Assembly: GCF_002093665.1 (NCBI RefSeq)
Contig: NZ_MRWE01000013.1
Coordinates: forward strand, 57,766-121,765
Direction of reading: 5' to 3'
From: Rouxiella badensis
GTDB lineage: Bacteria > Pseudomonadota > Gammaproteobacteria > Enterobacterales > Enterobacteriaceae
Length of the DNA stretch: 64,000 nucleotides
Position numbers and translations under genes: made by a program. This document shows positions 8,582 through 16,596 of the stretch, in pieces (the first letter of the stretch is position 1; every line of letters starts with the position of its first letter). A model generated the notes under the pieces. It worked only from the letters and a program-made list of their open reading frames with translations. It did not search any database and had not been told where the DNA came from.

Positions 8582-9492
8582 CACAATCCTCTTTCGTTAG
8601 ATTTACTGACTTTGTTCAAGACCATTTGATACGCAGATTGCAGGTGCTGACGCATCATCTCGGCGGCTTCACTTAACCGCTCCTCGAGCACGGCGTCGAT
8701 AATAGCGACGTGCTCCTGACACCACTCGCGAACGCGCTGCTTGTTGGTATAGCTGCCAAATTCCAGCAAACGGCGCAGGCGATTTTGTTGCTGGATAGCC
8801 TGCAGGACAAAGATATTGCCGCTGAACTCGGCCAGCATTTCGTGAAAAGTGGCGTCGGTTTCAAATATCTGCCGACTGTCCACGTTGAGAATATCCGGAT
8901 GATTTATCAGATAAATATGCTGAAGGCGCAGGCGCTTAAGTGCGCTTTTATCGGCGCGAAAACCGGGAGAAACCAAACCACCCGGCTCAATCATCAGGCG
9001 AAATCCGTAACCGTTACTCAGCGCGACGTCGCTGTTCAAGGTCGGCAGAAACGACCAGCCGTGGCCCTTGTTACGCGCGATCAAACCGTCTTCAGCAAGG
9101 CGCAACAAAGTGCGCGACATCACGCCACGATCGGCGTCATAGCGCTGGGCAATTTCAATTTGGGTCAATGAATCAGGCAGTTTTCCGGCGATGCGGTCTT
9201 TTACCAGCTGCTCGTACAGCTCCTGATCGCTGCTGGTCGGGACATCGATGCTGATGCGCTGTAGCTCGTCATAGGCTTTGAGCAGAAAAAAACCCTGATT
9301 GCGGCGGGCCTCGATGATGCCTAACTCGCTCAGAAGCTTGAGCGCAGCACGCACCGGCGTGCGGGAAACCCCGGCCATATCGGCCAACTGTTGCTCGCGC
9401 AGGTGATGGCCTGGCTCAAATTTTGCTTCACGTATCAGGTCGAGGATCTGGTTGGCAAGACGCCTTCCACTGGCGGTCGCTGTTTGTGTCAT
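8581..9492 (-). CDS. GntR-family regulator with two predicted winged-helix domains and an FCD-type domain
   Basis: About 303 residues. A GntR winged helix occupies roughly 8-70 (EQQLADMAGVSRTPVRAALKLLSELGIIEARRNQGFFL). A second winged-helix-like unit follows at about 85-150 (LTQIEIAQRYDADRGVMSRTLLRLAEDGLIARNKGHGWSF). The C-terminal all-helical region resembles FCD ligand domains (TDATFHEMLAEFSGN, then EHVAIIDAVLEERLSEAAEMMRQHL). It shares an operon with the SDR and is divergent from the importer-catabolic operon at 9681, which it probably controls. ATG 9492 was preferred to GTG 9504, which has no ribosome site. Confidence 0.82.
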   Translation of the reverse strand: MTQTATASGRRLANQILDLIREAKFEPGHHLREQQLADMAGVSRTPVRAALKLLSELGIIEARRNQGFFLLKAYDELQRISIDVPTSSDQELYEQLVKDRIAGKLPDSLTQIEIAQRYDADRGVMSRTLLRLAEDGLIARNKGHGWSFLPTLNSDVALSNGYGFRLMIEPGGLVSPGFRADKSALKRLRLQHIYLINHPDILNVDSRQIFETDATFHEMLAEFSGNIFVLQAIQQQNRLRRLLEFGSYTNKQRVREWCQEHVAIIDAVLEERLSEAAEMMRQHLQSAYQMVLNKVSKSNERGL

Positions 9493-9504
9493 GAAAGCAG
9501 GCAC

Positions 9505-9680
9505 CTAAAGTATTTATTGCAATGAATATACAATATCACAGCGTTCATTATTGGTGAAGCCTGCATGTAAATCCCCCAAATCGTGCATTTATGCACCATA
9601 AAAGAGCCTTGACTCACAACTTTAATTGTATTTAATGATACACAAAGAGCAATCCTGCTCATGAGAAAATGGAGTCTGTC
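9505..9680. promoter_or_regulatory. Divergent control region of the GntR and importer operons
   Basis: About 175 bases between divergent transcription units. It is AT-rich and contains TGTAT/ATACA-type short repeats (AATATACAATATC, TTGTATTTAATGATACACAA), the second being an imperfect dyad TTGTAT..ATACAA at 9626-9643. GntR-family operators are short dyads, so this is a plausible site, by inference only. Confidence 0.4.
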
Positions 9681-10499
9681 ATGCCGAAAAAAACTTTTTT
9701 GCGCCGATATACCACCGTATCTCTGGCTGCCCTTTGCCTGAGTCTTCCCTTGCTGAGTCAGGCGGCCACGCCGTCGCTGGTTACCCCAGGTCAGCTCACC
9801 TACGGGACTGCCGCCACCTTCATGCCCTTTGAGTTCACCCAAAACGGCCAACTGACCGGCTTTGATATTGACCTGATTACCGCCCTGTCGAAAAAACTGG
9901 CACTCAAACCTGCACCGATGTCGATGGAGTTCAAAGGGCTTATTCCCGCGCTACAGGGCAAGCGTCTGGATATCATCAACTCGGCGATGTACATCAACCC
10001 GACGCGCGCCCAACAGGTCGACTTCGTGCCTTATCTGAAAATCGGCAGCCGGGTGATTGTTGCCAAGGGTAATCCAGAGAAAATTACCGGCCGTGACCTG
10101 TCGCTGTGCGGCAAAAATATTGCCGTCACGCTGGGCGGTATCGAAGAGAGCCAGGCCCGCGCAGACAATCAGAAATGCCTCGACGCTAAAAAATCTGCCA
10201 TCAATGTGCTGACCTTCCCAGCCGCCACCGACTCCGCCGTCGCCGTCGCGCAAAAACGTGCCGATGCGGAATACCTGTCTACGCCCGGTGCCGTCGCGCT
10301 CCTGAGTGAAAAAGGCGACACCTTTGAAACCACCGGCCCAGAGTTTGAAGCCGAGACCCACATTGGTTTTGCGGTACGCAAAGGCGACACCGAGATGAAA
10401 ACGCTGCTGGAAACCGGGCTCAACGATCTGGTCGCAGACGGCAGTTATCAGAAACTGATCAACAAATGGCAGTTCCCGGCCTCGGTCTCGATTTTCTAA
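9681..10499 (+). CDS. ABC transporter solute-binding protein, family 3
   Basis: Periplasmic binding protein of 272 aa that delivers ligand to the permease encoded downstream. A signal peptide of about 29 residues (KKTFLRRY, hydrophobic core, ending SQAA) is followed by the family 3 lobe motif PGQLTYGTAATFMPFEF and GFDIDLITALSKKL, with Arg/Asp amino-acid-contact regions such as LDIINSAMYINPTRAQQVDF. GGAG six bases before ATG 9681 supports this start over the ATG at 9669. It is the first gene of the 9681-16536 operon. The family binds polar amino acids and related zwitterions such as ectoine or opines. Confidence 0.9.
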   Translation: MPKKTFLRRYTTVSLAALCLSLPLLSQAATPSLVTPGQLTYGTAATFMPFEFTQNGQLTGFDIDLITALSKKLALKPAPMSMEFKGLIPALQGKRLDIINSAMYINPTRAQQVDFVPYLKIGSRVIVAKGNPEKITGRDLSLCGKNIAVTLGGIEESQARADNQKCLDAKKSAINVLTFPAATDSAVAVAQKRADAEYLSTPGAVALLSEKGDTFETTGPEFEAETHIGFAVRKGDTEMKTLLETGLNDLVADGSYQKLINKWQFPASVSIF

Positions 10500-10583
10500 T
10501 GAAAGGCTTTGTATTTTTTGCAGCACGGCAAACATCAGGTCACCGTTTTTGCACGTCTTGCTCCCTGACATTGAGGAGAAATC

Positions 10584-11297
10584 ATGTCGCTTGATCTGGT
10601 CTGGCAATACCTGTTGTCACCGGCGTTCTTCCAGGGCGCAGTCATGACCTTGCTGATTACCGTATGTTCGCTGTTTTTTGGCGTCGTCATGGGATTGGTT
10701 CTGGCCCTGTTACAAGAGTCCCGCTTTCGGGCAGGCCCTGTTCTGGCCTTCTTCTATTTATGGCTGTTTCGCGGCACGCCGGTGCTGTTCCAAATCATCT
10801 TCGTCTACAACGTGCTGCCGAGTTTTGGCCTGCGTTTCTCGGCCTTTACCTGTGCAGTAATGGCGCTTTCGCTTAACGAAGGGGCTTACATGGCCGAGAT
10901 CCTGCGCTCCGGGCTTCAGGCCGTTCGCAGCGGACAGCGCACCGCCGGTATGGCGCTGGGCATGACTCAGGGTCAGATCATGCGCAAAATCGTTCTGCCA
11001 CAGGCGGCGCGCATTGTGCTGCCGCCGATGGGTAACCAGATGATCAGCATGCTGAAATCCAGCGCACTGGTGTCGGTTATCGCGGTTCAGGAATTGCTGT
11101 TGATTGCCAATCAGACCGCCAGCGCCAGCTTCCGCTACTTCGAAGCACTCTGCGCCGCCGGCATCTACTATCTGGCGCTGACCACTGTTTTCATGATTGG
11201 GCAGGCCTGGCTGGAACGCGCGCTGGATCCGAAAAAACGCAAAAAACCCGCGTTGTCACTGACCGAACGCCTGCTGCGCAGCAGCTCACCTCAATAA
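10584..11297 (+). CDS. Polar amino-acid-type ABC transporter permease
   Basis: Inner-membrane permease (237 aa) of the HisMQ family. Hydrophobic segments begin at about residues 15-40, and the EAA loop is RSGQRTAGMALGMTQGQIMRKIVLP at about 115-140. It probably works as a homodimer because only one permease gene is present. It follows the binding-protein gene after 84 bases, with GAGGAG before the ATG. Confidence 0.9.
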   Translation: MSLDLVWQYLLSPAFFQGAVMTLLITVCSLFFGVVMGLVLALLQESRFRAGPVLAFFYLWLFRGTPVLFQIIFVYNVLPSFGLRFSAFTCAVMALSLNEGAYMAEILRSGLQAVRSGQRTAGMALGMTQGQIMRKIVLPQAARIVLPPMGNQMISMLKSSALVSVIAVQELLLIANQTASASFRYFEALCAAGIYYLALTTVFMIGQAWLERALDPKKRKKPALSLTERLLRSSSPQ

Positions 11298-11307
11298 GGG
11301 AAAGCGG

Positions 11308-12051
11308 ATGAAAACTGATAAACCTCTGCTGGAAATCATTGGTGTCGATAAACACTTCGGCAACCAGCACGTGCTGAAAAACTGCACGCTAAGCGTGAAA
11401 CAGGGGGAAACCGTGGTGCTGATTGGCCCCTCGGGGTCCGGCAAGTCTACCCTGCTGCGCTGCGTCAACCTGCTCGAGTCGATTGAGGGCGGCAGCATCT
11501 TTTTTCGCCAGTCGGATATCACCCAGTCCAACGTCGAGCCTCACCGTCTGCGTCAGGATATCGGCATGGTGTTTCAGAACTATGAGCTGTTCTCGCATCT
11601 CACGGCGGCTGAAAACATCATGCTCGCACCGATGACTGTGCTGGGCATCAACCGCGCCGAAGCCGAGGCTCAGGCGCTGGAACTGCTCAGCAAGGTGCGG
11701 ATCCCTGACAAGGCCGACAGCTTCCCCGATGAGCTTTCCGGCGGCCAGCAGCAGCGCGTAGCGATTGCCCGTGCGCTGGCGATGAAGCCCAAACTGATGC
11801 TGTTTGACGAACCCACCTCGGCGCTTGACCCCGAGATGATCCGCGAGGTGGTTGACGTTATGGCAGACCTTAGCGCCGAGGGAATGACCAGCATCGTCGT
11901 CACCCACGAAATGGGCTTTGCGCGCCGTGCGGCCAATCACATCGTGTTTATGGAAAACGGCGAAATTATCGAACACGCGACCCGCGATGAATTCTTCGGG
12001 GGATCAGTGAGCCAGAGAGCGCAACGTTTCCTCGACCAGATTTTGCACTGA
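11308..12051 (+). CDS. Polar amino-acid-type ABC transporter ATP-binding protein
   Basis: ATPase subunit of 247 aa. Walker [10 protein letters not shown] (about 38-46), Q-loop MVFQNYELFSH, signature [15 protein letters not shown] and Walker [15 protein letters not shown] are intact. It starts 10 bases after the permease stop and completes a three-gene importer. It closely resembles GlnQ/HisP in length and motif order. Confidence 0.93.
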   Translation: MKTDKPLLEIIGVDKHFGNQHVLKNCTLSVKQGETVVLIGPSGSGKSTLLRCVNLLESIEGGSIFFRQSDITQSNVEPHRLRQDIGMVFQNYELFSHLTAAENIMLAPMTVLGINRAEAEAQALELLSKVRIPDKADSFPDELSGGQQQRVAIARALAMKPKLMLFDEPTSALDPEMIREVVDVMADLSAEGMTSIVVTHEMGFARRAANHIVFMENGEIIEHATRDEFFGGSVSQRAQRFLDQILH

Positions 12052-12097
12052 GTTACTTTTTCTGCGCCTCACCAGGGCCTTCTAATTGGAGAAACCG

Positions 12098-13264
12098 ATG
12101 AATCCATCATCGCCAGATATCAGCAGAATGAAACGAGACCTCGCCGCGCTCGTGGCAATCAATACCGAAAACCCACCGGGCCGAGAACGGGAAGCCGCCG
12201 AGCTTATCAACGTCTGGCTACAGGAGGCGGGATTTGACCTTAGCCTCAGCGAGTATGCGCCGGGCCGCACCAACGTTATCGCCAGACTGGAGAACGGCGC
12301 AGGGCCGTGCTTCGCCTTTAATACGCATATCGACGTCGTTCCGGCCGGAACCGGCTGGAGTCAGGATCCTTTCACCCTCACCGAGCGCGACGGCAAACTG
12401 TTTGGCCGAGGCGCGTGCGACGCCAAAGGGCCACTGGTCGCAATGGTTGAGGCGATGCGCATGTTGGCCAGCCGTCCGCAGAGCTGGTCGGGCACGCTGA
12501 TGGGCATTTTCGTGGCCGACGAAGAGGTCGCCAGCGAAGGCGCAAAATTTTACGTTCGCGAGGCACCGGCAAAAATCGATTTCGCGGTGATAGGCGAACC
12601 GACCTCGAATACCACGTATTCGGCGCATAAAGGCAGCCTGCGACCGCTGGTTCGCGTACACGGCGTCACGGCGCATTCAGGGACGCCGGAGCTAGGCGAA
12701 AACGCTATTTTCCGCGCCGCTCAGCTGTTGGGTCTGGTTGAACAGCAGCACGAGCACAGCGTGCGCTGCCGCTGTCATCCGCTGGTCGGTTCCGCCAGCC
12801 TGACGGTGACCCGAATCTCCGGCGGCCACGCTGATAACGTGCTGCCCGACAGCTGCGAACTGCTGCTCGACCGCCGCATGGTGCCCGGCGAAGACGAAGA
12901 ACAGGTCAAACAGGAGCTGCGCGACCTGTTGGCGCTGGCTCAGGATAAATTTGGCGTGCGCAGCGAGATTGTCACCTTCAAACCCACTACCGGTGGCGCG
13001 ACCGAGACCGCCGTCGATGAAGCTATCGTTCAGGCCGGTCTTGACGCCTGTCGCGCACAGGGTCTCGACGAGCCGGGGCCCTTCGGCTTTCAGGGCGGCT
13101 GCGACCTGGTGCATTTCCGCAGCCTCGGCACTAAGGGCATCGTTATCGGTCCTGGTTCGCTGTCAGTGGCGCACAAGCCGGACGAGTTCGTGCCGGTCGA
13201 CGAATTTATTGCCGCCAGCGATATCTATCGCGACGTGGCGCTGAAAATGATGCCGCGAGGATAA
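12098..13264 (+). CDS. M20-family metallohydrolase (ArgE/DapE type deacylase or peptidase)
   Basis: Di-zinc hydrolase of 388 aa. Metal-binding HIDVVP, GRGACDAKGP, the catalytic Glu pair in DEEVASEGA and the EPT motif are all present, with a dimerisation domain inserted at about 170-285 and the final ligand His in AHKPDEFV. Family members remove N-acyl groups from amino acids or cleave dipeptides. GGAG six bases before ATG 12098 sets the start. Its place directly behind an amino-acid-type importer suggests that it deacylates or cleaves the imported compound; the substrate is not known. Confidence 0.88.
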   Translation: MNPSSPDISRMKRDLAALVAINTENPPGREREAAELINVWLQEAGFDLSLSEYAPGRTNVIARLENGAGPCFAFNTHIDVVPAGTGWSQDPFTLTERDGKLFGRGACDAKGPLVAMVEAMRMLASRPQSWSGTLMGIFVADEEVASEGAKFYVREAPAKIDFAVIGEPTSNTTYSAHKGSLRPLVRVHGVTAHSGTPELGENAIFRAAQLLGLVEQQHEHSVRCRCHPLVGSASLTVTRISGGHADNVLPDSCELLLDRRMVPGEDEEQVKQELRDLLALAQDKFGVRSEIVTFKPTTGGATETAVDEAIVQAGLDACRAQGLDEPGPFGFQGGCDLVHFRSLGTKGIVIGPGSLSVAHKPDEFVPVDEFIAASDIYRDVALKMMPRG

Positions 13265-13268
13265 TCCG

Positions 13269-14366
13269 GTGAAAGCCACGCTTTATCGCGCTGACCTGCG
13301 CTATCCACATTTGCAGCTGTTTACCGCCGCCTCCGGCAGCGTTGCCGGTCTGGATGAACTGTATCTGCTGCTCGAAGAGAAGTCCGTCAGCGGGCTGGGC
13401 GAGGTGCGTATTAACATTGCCTACCTCAACGGCTACAGCGCCGAAGTGGTGCTGAGTGACGTTATCCGCACCCTACGCTCTCTCGACCTACAGCAGTCGG
13501 CGAGCGACCTCCTGCTCACCCTCGAGACGCAGTTGGCAGACTGTCTGGCACCGAGCCGCATGCTGTTCGACATGGCGCTGCATGACCTGATAGCTCGCCA
13601 GCAGGGGGTGACCGTCGCACAGCTGATAGGCTCCGACTTCCCACAACCGGTCTGCTACGCCACGAATCAGACGCTGTTCTGGTCGTCGCAGGAGCGCATG
13701 CTGAGCCAGGCGACGGCCTATATGGAACGCGGCTTTAGCCATCTCAAACTGCGCGTTGGCATTGGCTCATGGGTTGAGGACCTCGACAGGCTGAGCGCTC
13801 TGCGCCGGCGTTTTGGCAATGAGGTCCATCTTTCAGCCGACGCCAACGGGCAGTGGCAGCCTGAGCAGGCGCGCAGCAATCTGCTGGCGCTGCAAAAGTT
13901 TGAGCTCAGCTATCTCGAGCAGCCGATATCCGATGAAAACGCGCATTACTACCCTCAGCTTGCCGAGGCCAGTCCTGTTCCGCTGATGCTCGACGAAAGC
14001 ATGAGTTCAGAGGCCGATCTGGCGCGTATTTTGGCGCTTGAGGGCAAAGTCTGGGCACACATCAAACTGGTAAAAATGGGCGGTATCGCGCCTGCGGTGC
14101 GGGCAGCGCGTCGCCTTAACGCAGCGGGCATCCCCTTTATGATTGGCCAAATGAATGAAGGCGCGGCGGCCACTGCGGCAGCGCTGCACGTGGCCCACGC
14201 CTGCCAACCGGCGCATGCCGAACTTTACGGTGCAGACGGACTTGGCAACGACCCGGTCTCTGGCTTGACCTATCACCAGGGATTAGTCAGCAGCCGAGGC
14301 AGCTCCGGCCTGGGCGTGGAGTTTAATCCGGCTCATGCTGAATTAATTCAAACCTTTTCGTCTTAA
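13269..14366 (+). CDS. Enolase-superfamily enzyme (mandelate racemase/muconate lactonizing type)
   Basis: 365-residue TIM-barrel enzyme that abstracts an alpha proton next to a carboxylate. Metal ligands are visible as D191 (SADANGQW), E217 (YLEQP) and D242 (LDES). The base region reads K160-x-R162 (HLKLRV) instead of the usual KxK, and the opposite-face lysine is in IKLVKMGG (K266/K269). The N-terminal capping domain is normal in size. It begins at GTG four bases after the M20 stop, so it is translationally coupled. Possible activities include amino-acid or N-acyl-amino-acid racemisation, dipeptide epimerisation or a dehydration. Confidence 0.83.
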   Translation: MKATLYRADLRYPHLQLFTAASGSVAGLDELYLLLEEKSVSGLGEVRINIAYLNGYSAEVVLSDVIRTLRSLDLQQSASDLLLTLETQLADCLAPSRMLFDMALHDLIARQQGVTVAQLIGSDFPQPVCYATNQTLFWSSQERMLSQATAYMERGFSHLKLRVGIGSWVEDLDRLSALRRRFGNEVHLSADANGQWQPEQARSNLLALQKFELSYLEQPISDENAHYYPQLAEASPVPLMLDESMSSEADLARILALEGKVWAHIKLVKMGGIAPAVRAARRLNAAGIPFMIGQMNEGAAATAAALHVAHACQPAHAELYGADGLGNDPVSGLTYHQGLVSSRGSSGLGVEFNPAHAELIQTFSS

Positions 14367-14397
14367 AAAAATGATTTAAATCTGAGAGTGAGAGCAC

Positions 14398-15585
14398 ATG
14401 ATGAATAAATCTTCCTTGCCAGATCTTGGCCGCGTAGTGCCTGGGGCAGAGTCAGCCTTTAGTGAAGCAGAATATAAACAGCGTATTGAGCGTGCACGCC
14501 AGTTGCTGACGCAGGCGGGTCTGGATCTGATGGTTATCACCGGACCGGAGAATATTTTCTACCTGACCGGCCAGCAAACACCGGGGTATTACACCTTCCA
14601 GACGCTGGTATTGCCGGTCGAAGGTGATCCGGTATTCGTTATCCGCCAGCTCGAATACTTTAACTTCATCTCCAATACCTTTATTCGCGACGCCGCTATC
14701 TACACCGATGGCGATAATCCCGTGAGCTTCCTGCTCGAGGTGTTGAAAACCCGCGGCTGGAGCAGCAAACGCATCGGTATCGACAAGCGCGGCTGGTTCC
14801 TGCCGATTGCCGTTTACGAGGCGCTACAGGCCGAGCTCGGCACTCTTCACGATGGCGCAGGGGTAATAGAGCAGCTCCGCGCCGTGAAGTCGGCAAGCGA
14901 GCTGGAAAAAATGGCCCATGCGGCACGTTACGTCGACGCAGGCATGCTGGCAGGCCGCAACGCCATTGCGGCCGGGGCCACCGAGAACGATCTGGTTTCC
15001 GCCATGATGGGCGCGGCGATTGCCGCCGGGTCTGAATATATGGGCATGGAACCGTTGGTCTCTACCGGTCCACGCACCGGTGTGCCACACGGCACCTGGC
15101 GTCGCCGTCGCATCCTCGATGGAGACCCAGTCTTCCTTGAGATGGCCGCGACACACGACCGCTATCACGCGGCGCTGATGCGCTCTGCCTGGCTGGGAAA
15201 ACCCCCTGCCATCGCAACCGAAATGGAAAAAACCTGTCAGGAAGCGTTGCAGGCTGCGCTTGATGCTATCCGCCCAGGGGCAACCTGTGAAGCACCACAC
15301 CTCGCCTGCCAGAGGGTGATTGACCGTGCGGGCTATACCGACAATTTCAAGAAGCGCACCGGTTATTCGATTGGTGTTTCCTTCGCACCCGACTGGGGCG
15401 AAGGCGCGATCCTCAGCCTTTACAGCGGCATTACCACCGAACTCCAACCGGGCATGACTTTCCACATCCCGCCTGCCCTGCGCATTTATGGTGAGTTCAC
15501 CGTCGGCGTCAGCGAAACCATCGTGGTGACGGAAACCGGTTATCGCGTTTTAGGCTCAGTCGAACGCCCGCTCTTTTTACTCTAA
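14398..15585 (+). CDS. M24-fold hydrolase, creatinase/ectoine-hydrolase-like
   Basis: 395-residue pita-bread fold protein. The N-terminal domain (about 20-160) and the M24 core match the family, but the usual metal ligands are not recognisable: the second Asp position reads YHAALMR and the GHGIG histidine is replaced in TGYSIGVSFAPDWGE. Residues expected in the metal-independent creatinase/ectoine-hydrolase branch are present: H231 (GVPHGTW), E248 (VFLEMAA) and E373 (VGVSETIVV). It is therefore likely to open a C-N bond in a small cyclic or guanidino/amidine-like compound rather than act as a prolidase. It is the fourth enzyme-level step in the operon. Confidence 0.82.
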   Translation: MMNKSSLPDLGRVVPGAESAFSEAEYKQRIERARQLLTQAGLDLMVITGPENIFYLTGQQTPGYYTFQTLVLPVEGDPVFVIRQLEYFNFISNTFIRDAAIYTDGDNPVSFLLEVLKTRGWSSKRIGIDKRGWFLPIAVYEALQAELGTLHDGAGVIEQLRAVKSASELEKMAHAARYVDAGMLAGRNAIAAGATENDLVSAMMGAAIAAGSEYMGMEPLVSTGPRTGVPHGTWRRRRILDGDPVFLEMAATHDRYHAALMRSAWLGKPPAIATEMEKTCQEALQAALDAIRPGATCEAPHLACQRVIDRAGYTDNFKKRTGYSIGVSFAPDWGEGAILSLYSGITTELQPGMTFHIPPALRIYGEFTVGVSETIVVTETGYRVLGSVERPLFLL

Positions 15586-15615
15586 TTACGCAAAGATTCA
15601 GCAAGGAAAAGATTG

Positions 15616-16536
15616 ATGAAAGATATCTATGAAAGTCAGGCGCGGTTACGCGGTATTTTCAACATCACAGTAACGCCGTTCACCGCCCGCGGCGAGTTCG
15701 ACTTTGCCGGTCTGGCGCGCAACGTTGAACGCGTTATTGCACTGGGCTACGACGGTATTTTGATAGGCGGCACCTACGGCGAATTCCCGACCATGACCAC
15801 AGAGGAACGCGCGGTACTGTTTCGCAAGGTGATGGACGTGGTCGGCGATCGCGTGCCGGTGATGCTGTGCAGCGCCGGTTCTGACGCACGCGCGGTGAGC
15901 GAACTCACCCGGCTGGCGGGCGAACTGGGCGGTCTGCCGATGGTCACTCCCCCGTTTGTTTCCGAGGTGACCCATTCGCAAATCGTCAGCTTCTTCAAGC
16001 AGATGACCCCGCTCTCGCGAACCGGTATTTTGGTCTATAACGCACCCGGCATCGGCATTACGCTGCCACCGGCAGTGCTGGAAGAACTGGCGGATATTGA
16101 GGGCGTGGTCGGTATCAAACAGGGCGACCTGAACCCAACGGCGATTGACCAGATTGCCAACCGTCTCGGCGGTCGCCTGCGTCTGTTCTGTGCCTCCGAC
16201 CTGGCGTTCCTGGGACCGATGATGTGCGGTTTTGACGGCATCAGCACCACCAACAGCGGCGCGCTGCCTGAGGTGATTTTAGCCACCTATCGGGCGCTGG
16301 AAAAAGGCGACGCCGCTACCGCGCGTGAACTGCATCAGCTGTGGTATCCGTATCGTGTACTGGCGCGTCGCCACGGGCAGCCGCAGCTGGTTAAGGCCGC
16401 CATGAACCTGCGCGGTTTTGACGGTCATCACGTCCGCTCACCGCTGATTGACCTTGAAGGAGGCGTAATAGAAGAAGTGAAGGCTGAGCTGCTGCGCCTG
16501 GCGCAAGACCCACGCTCTGGCGTGACCCTGAAGTAA
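15616..16536 (+). CDS. DapA-family lyase/synthase (N-acetylneuraminate lyase superfamily)
   Basis: 306-residue class I aldolase-type TIM barrel. The Schiff-base lysine is K168 (VVGIKQGD), the proton-relay Tyr is Y141 (LVYNAPG) and the carboxylate-binding loop is GGTYGE (51-56) where DapA has GTTGE. Family members cleave or form pyruvate or alpha-keto-acid aldols. ATG 15616 is preceded by AAGGAAAAG. As the last gene of the operon it is inferred to catalyse a late cleavage or dehydration in the pathway; true dapA function is unlikely given the context. Confidence 0.85.
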   Translation: MKDIYESQARLRGIFNITVTPFTARGEFDFAGLARNVERVIALGYDGILIGGTYGEFPTMTTEERAVLFRKVMDVVGDRVPVMLCSAGSDARAVSELTRLAGELGGLPMVTPPFVSEVTHSQIVSFFKQMTPLSRTGILVYNAPGIGITLPPAVLEELADIEGVVGIKQGDLNPTAIDQIANRLGGRLRLFCASDLAFLGPMMCGFDGISTTNSGALPEVILATYRALEKGDAATARELHQLWYPYRVLARRHGQPQLVKAAMNLRGFDGHHVRSPLIDLEGGVIEEVKAELLRLAQDPRSGVTLK

Positions 16537-16561
16537 TCAGGTTTGGATTAACTGACCTGAT

Positions 16562-16591
16562 ACGGCCCCTCAGCGATGAGAGGCCGTTTTT
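16562..16591 (+). terminator. Intrinsic terminator closing the catabolic operon
   Basis: ACGGCC-CTC and GAG-GGCCGT form a stem around AGCGAT, followed by TTTTT. It lies 25 bases after the DapA-like stop and just before the convergent glutaminase gene. Confidence 0.8.
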
Positions 16592-16596
16592 ATGGC

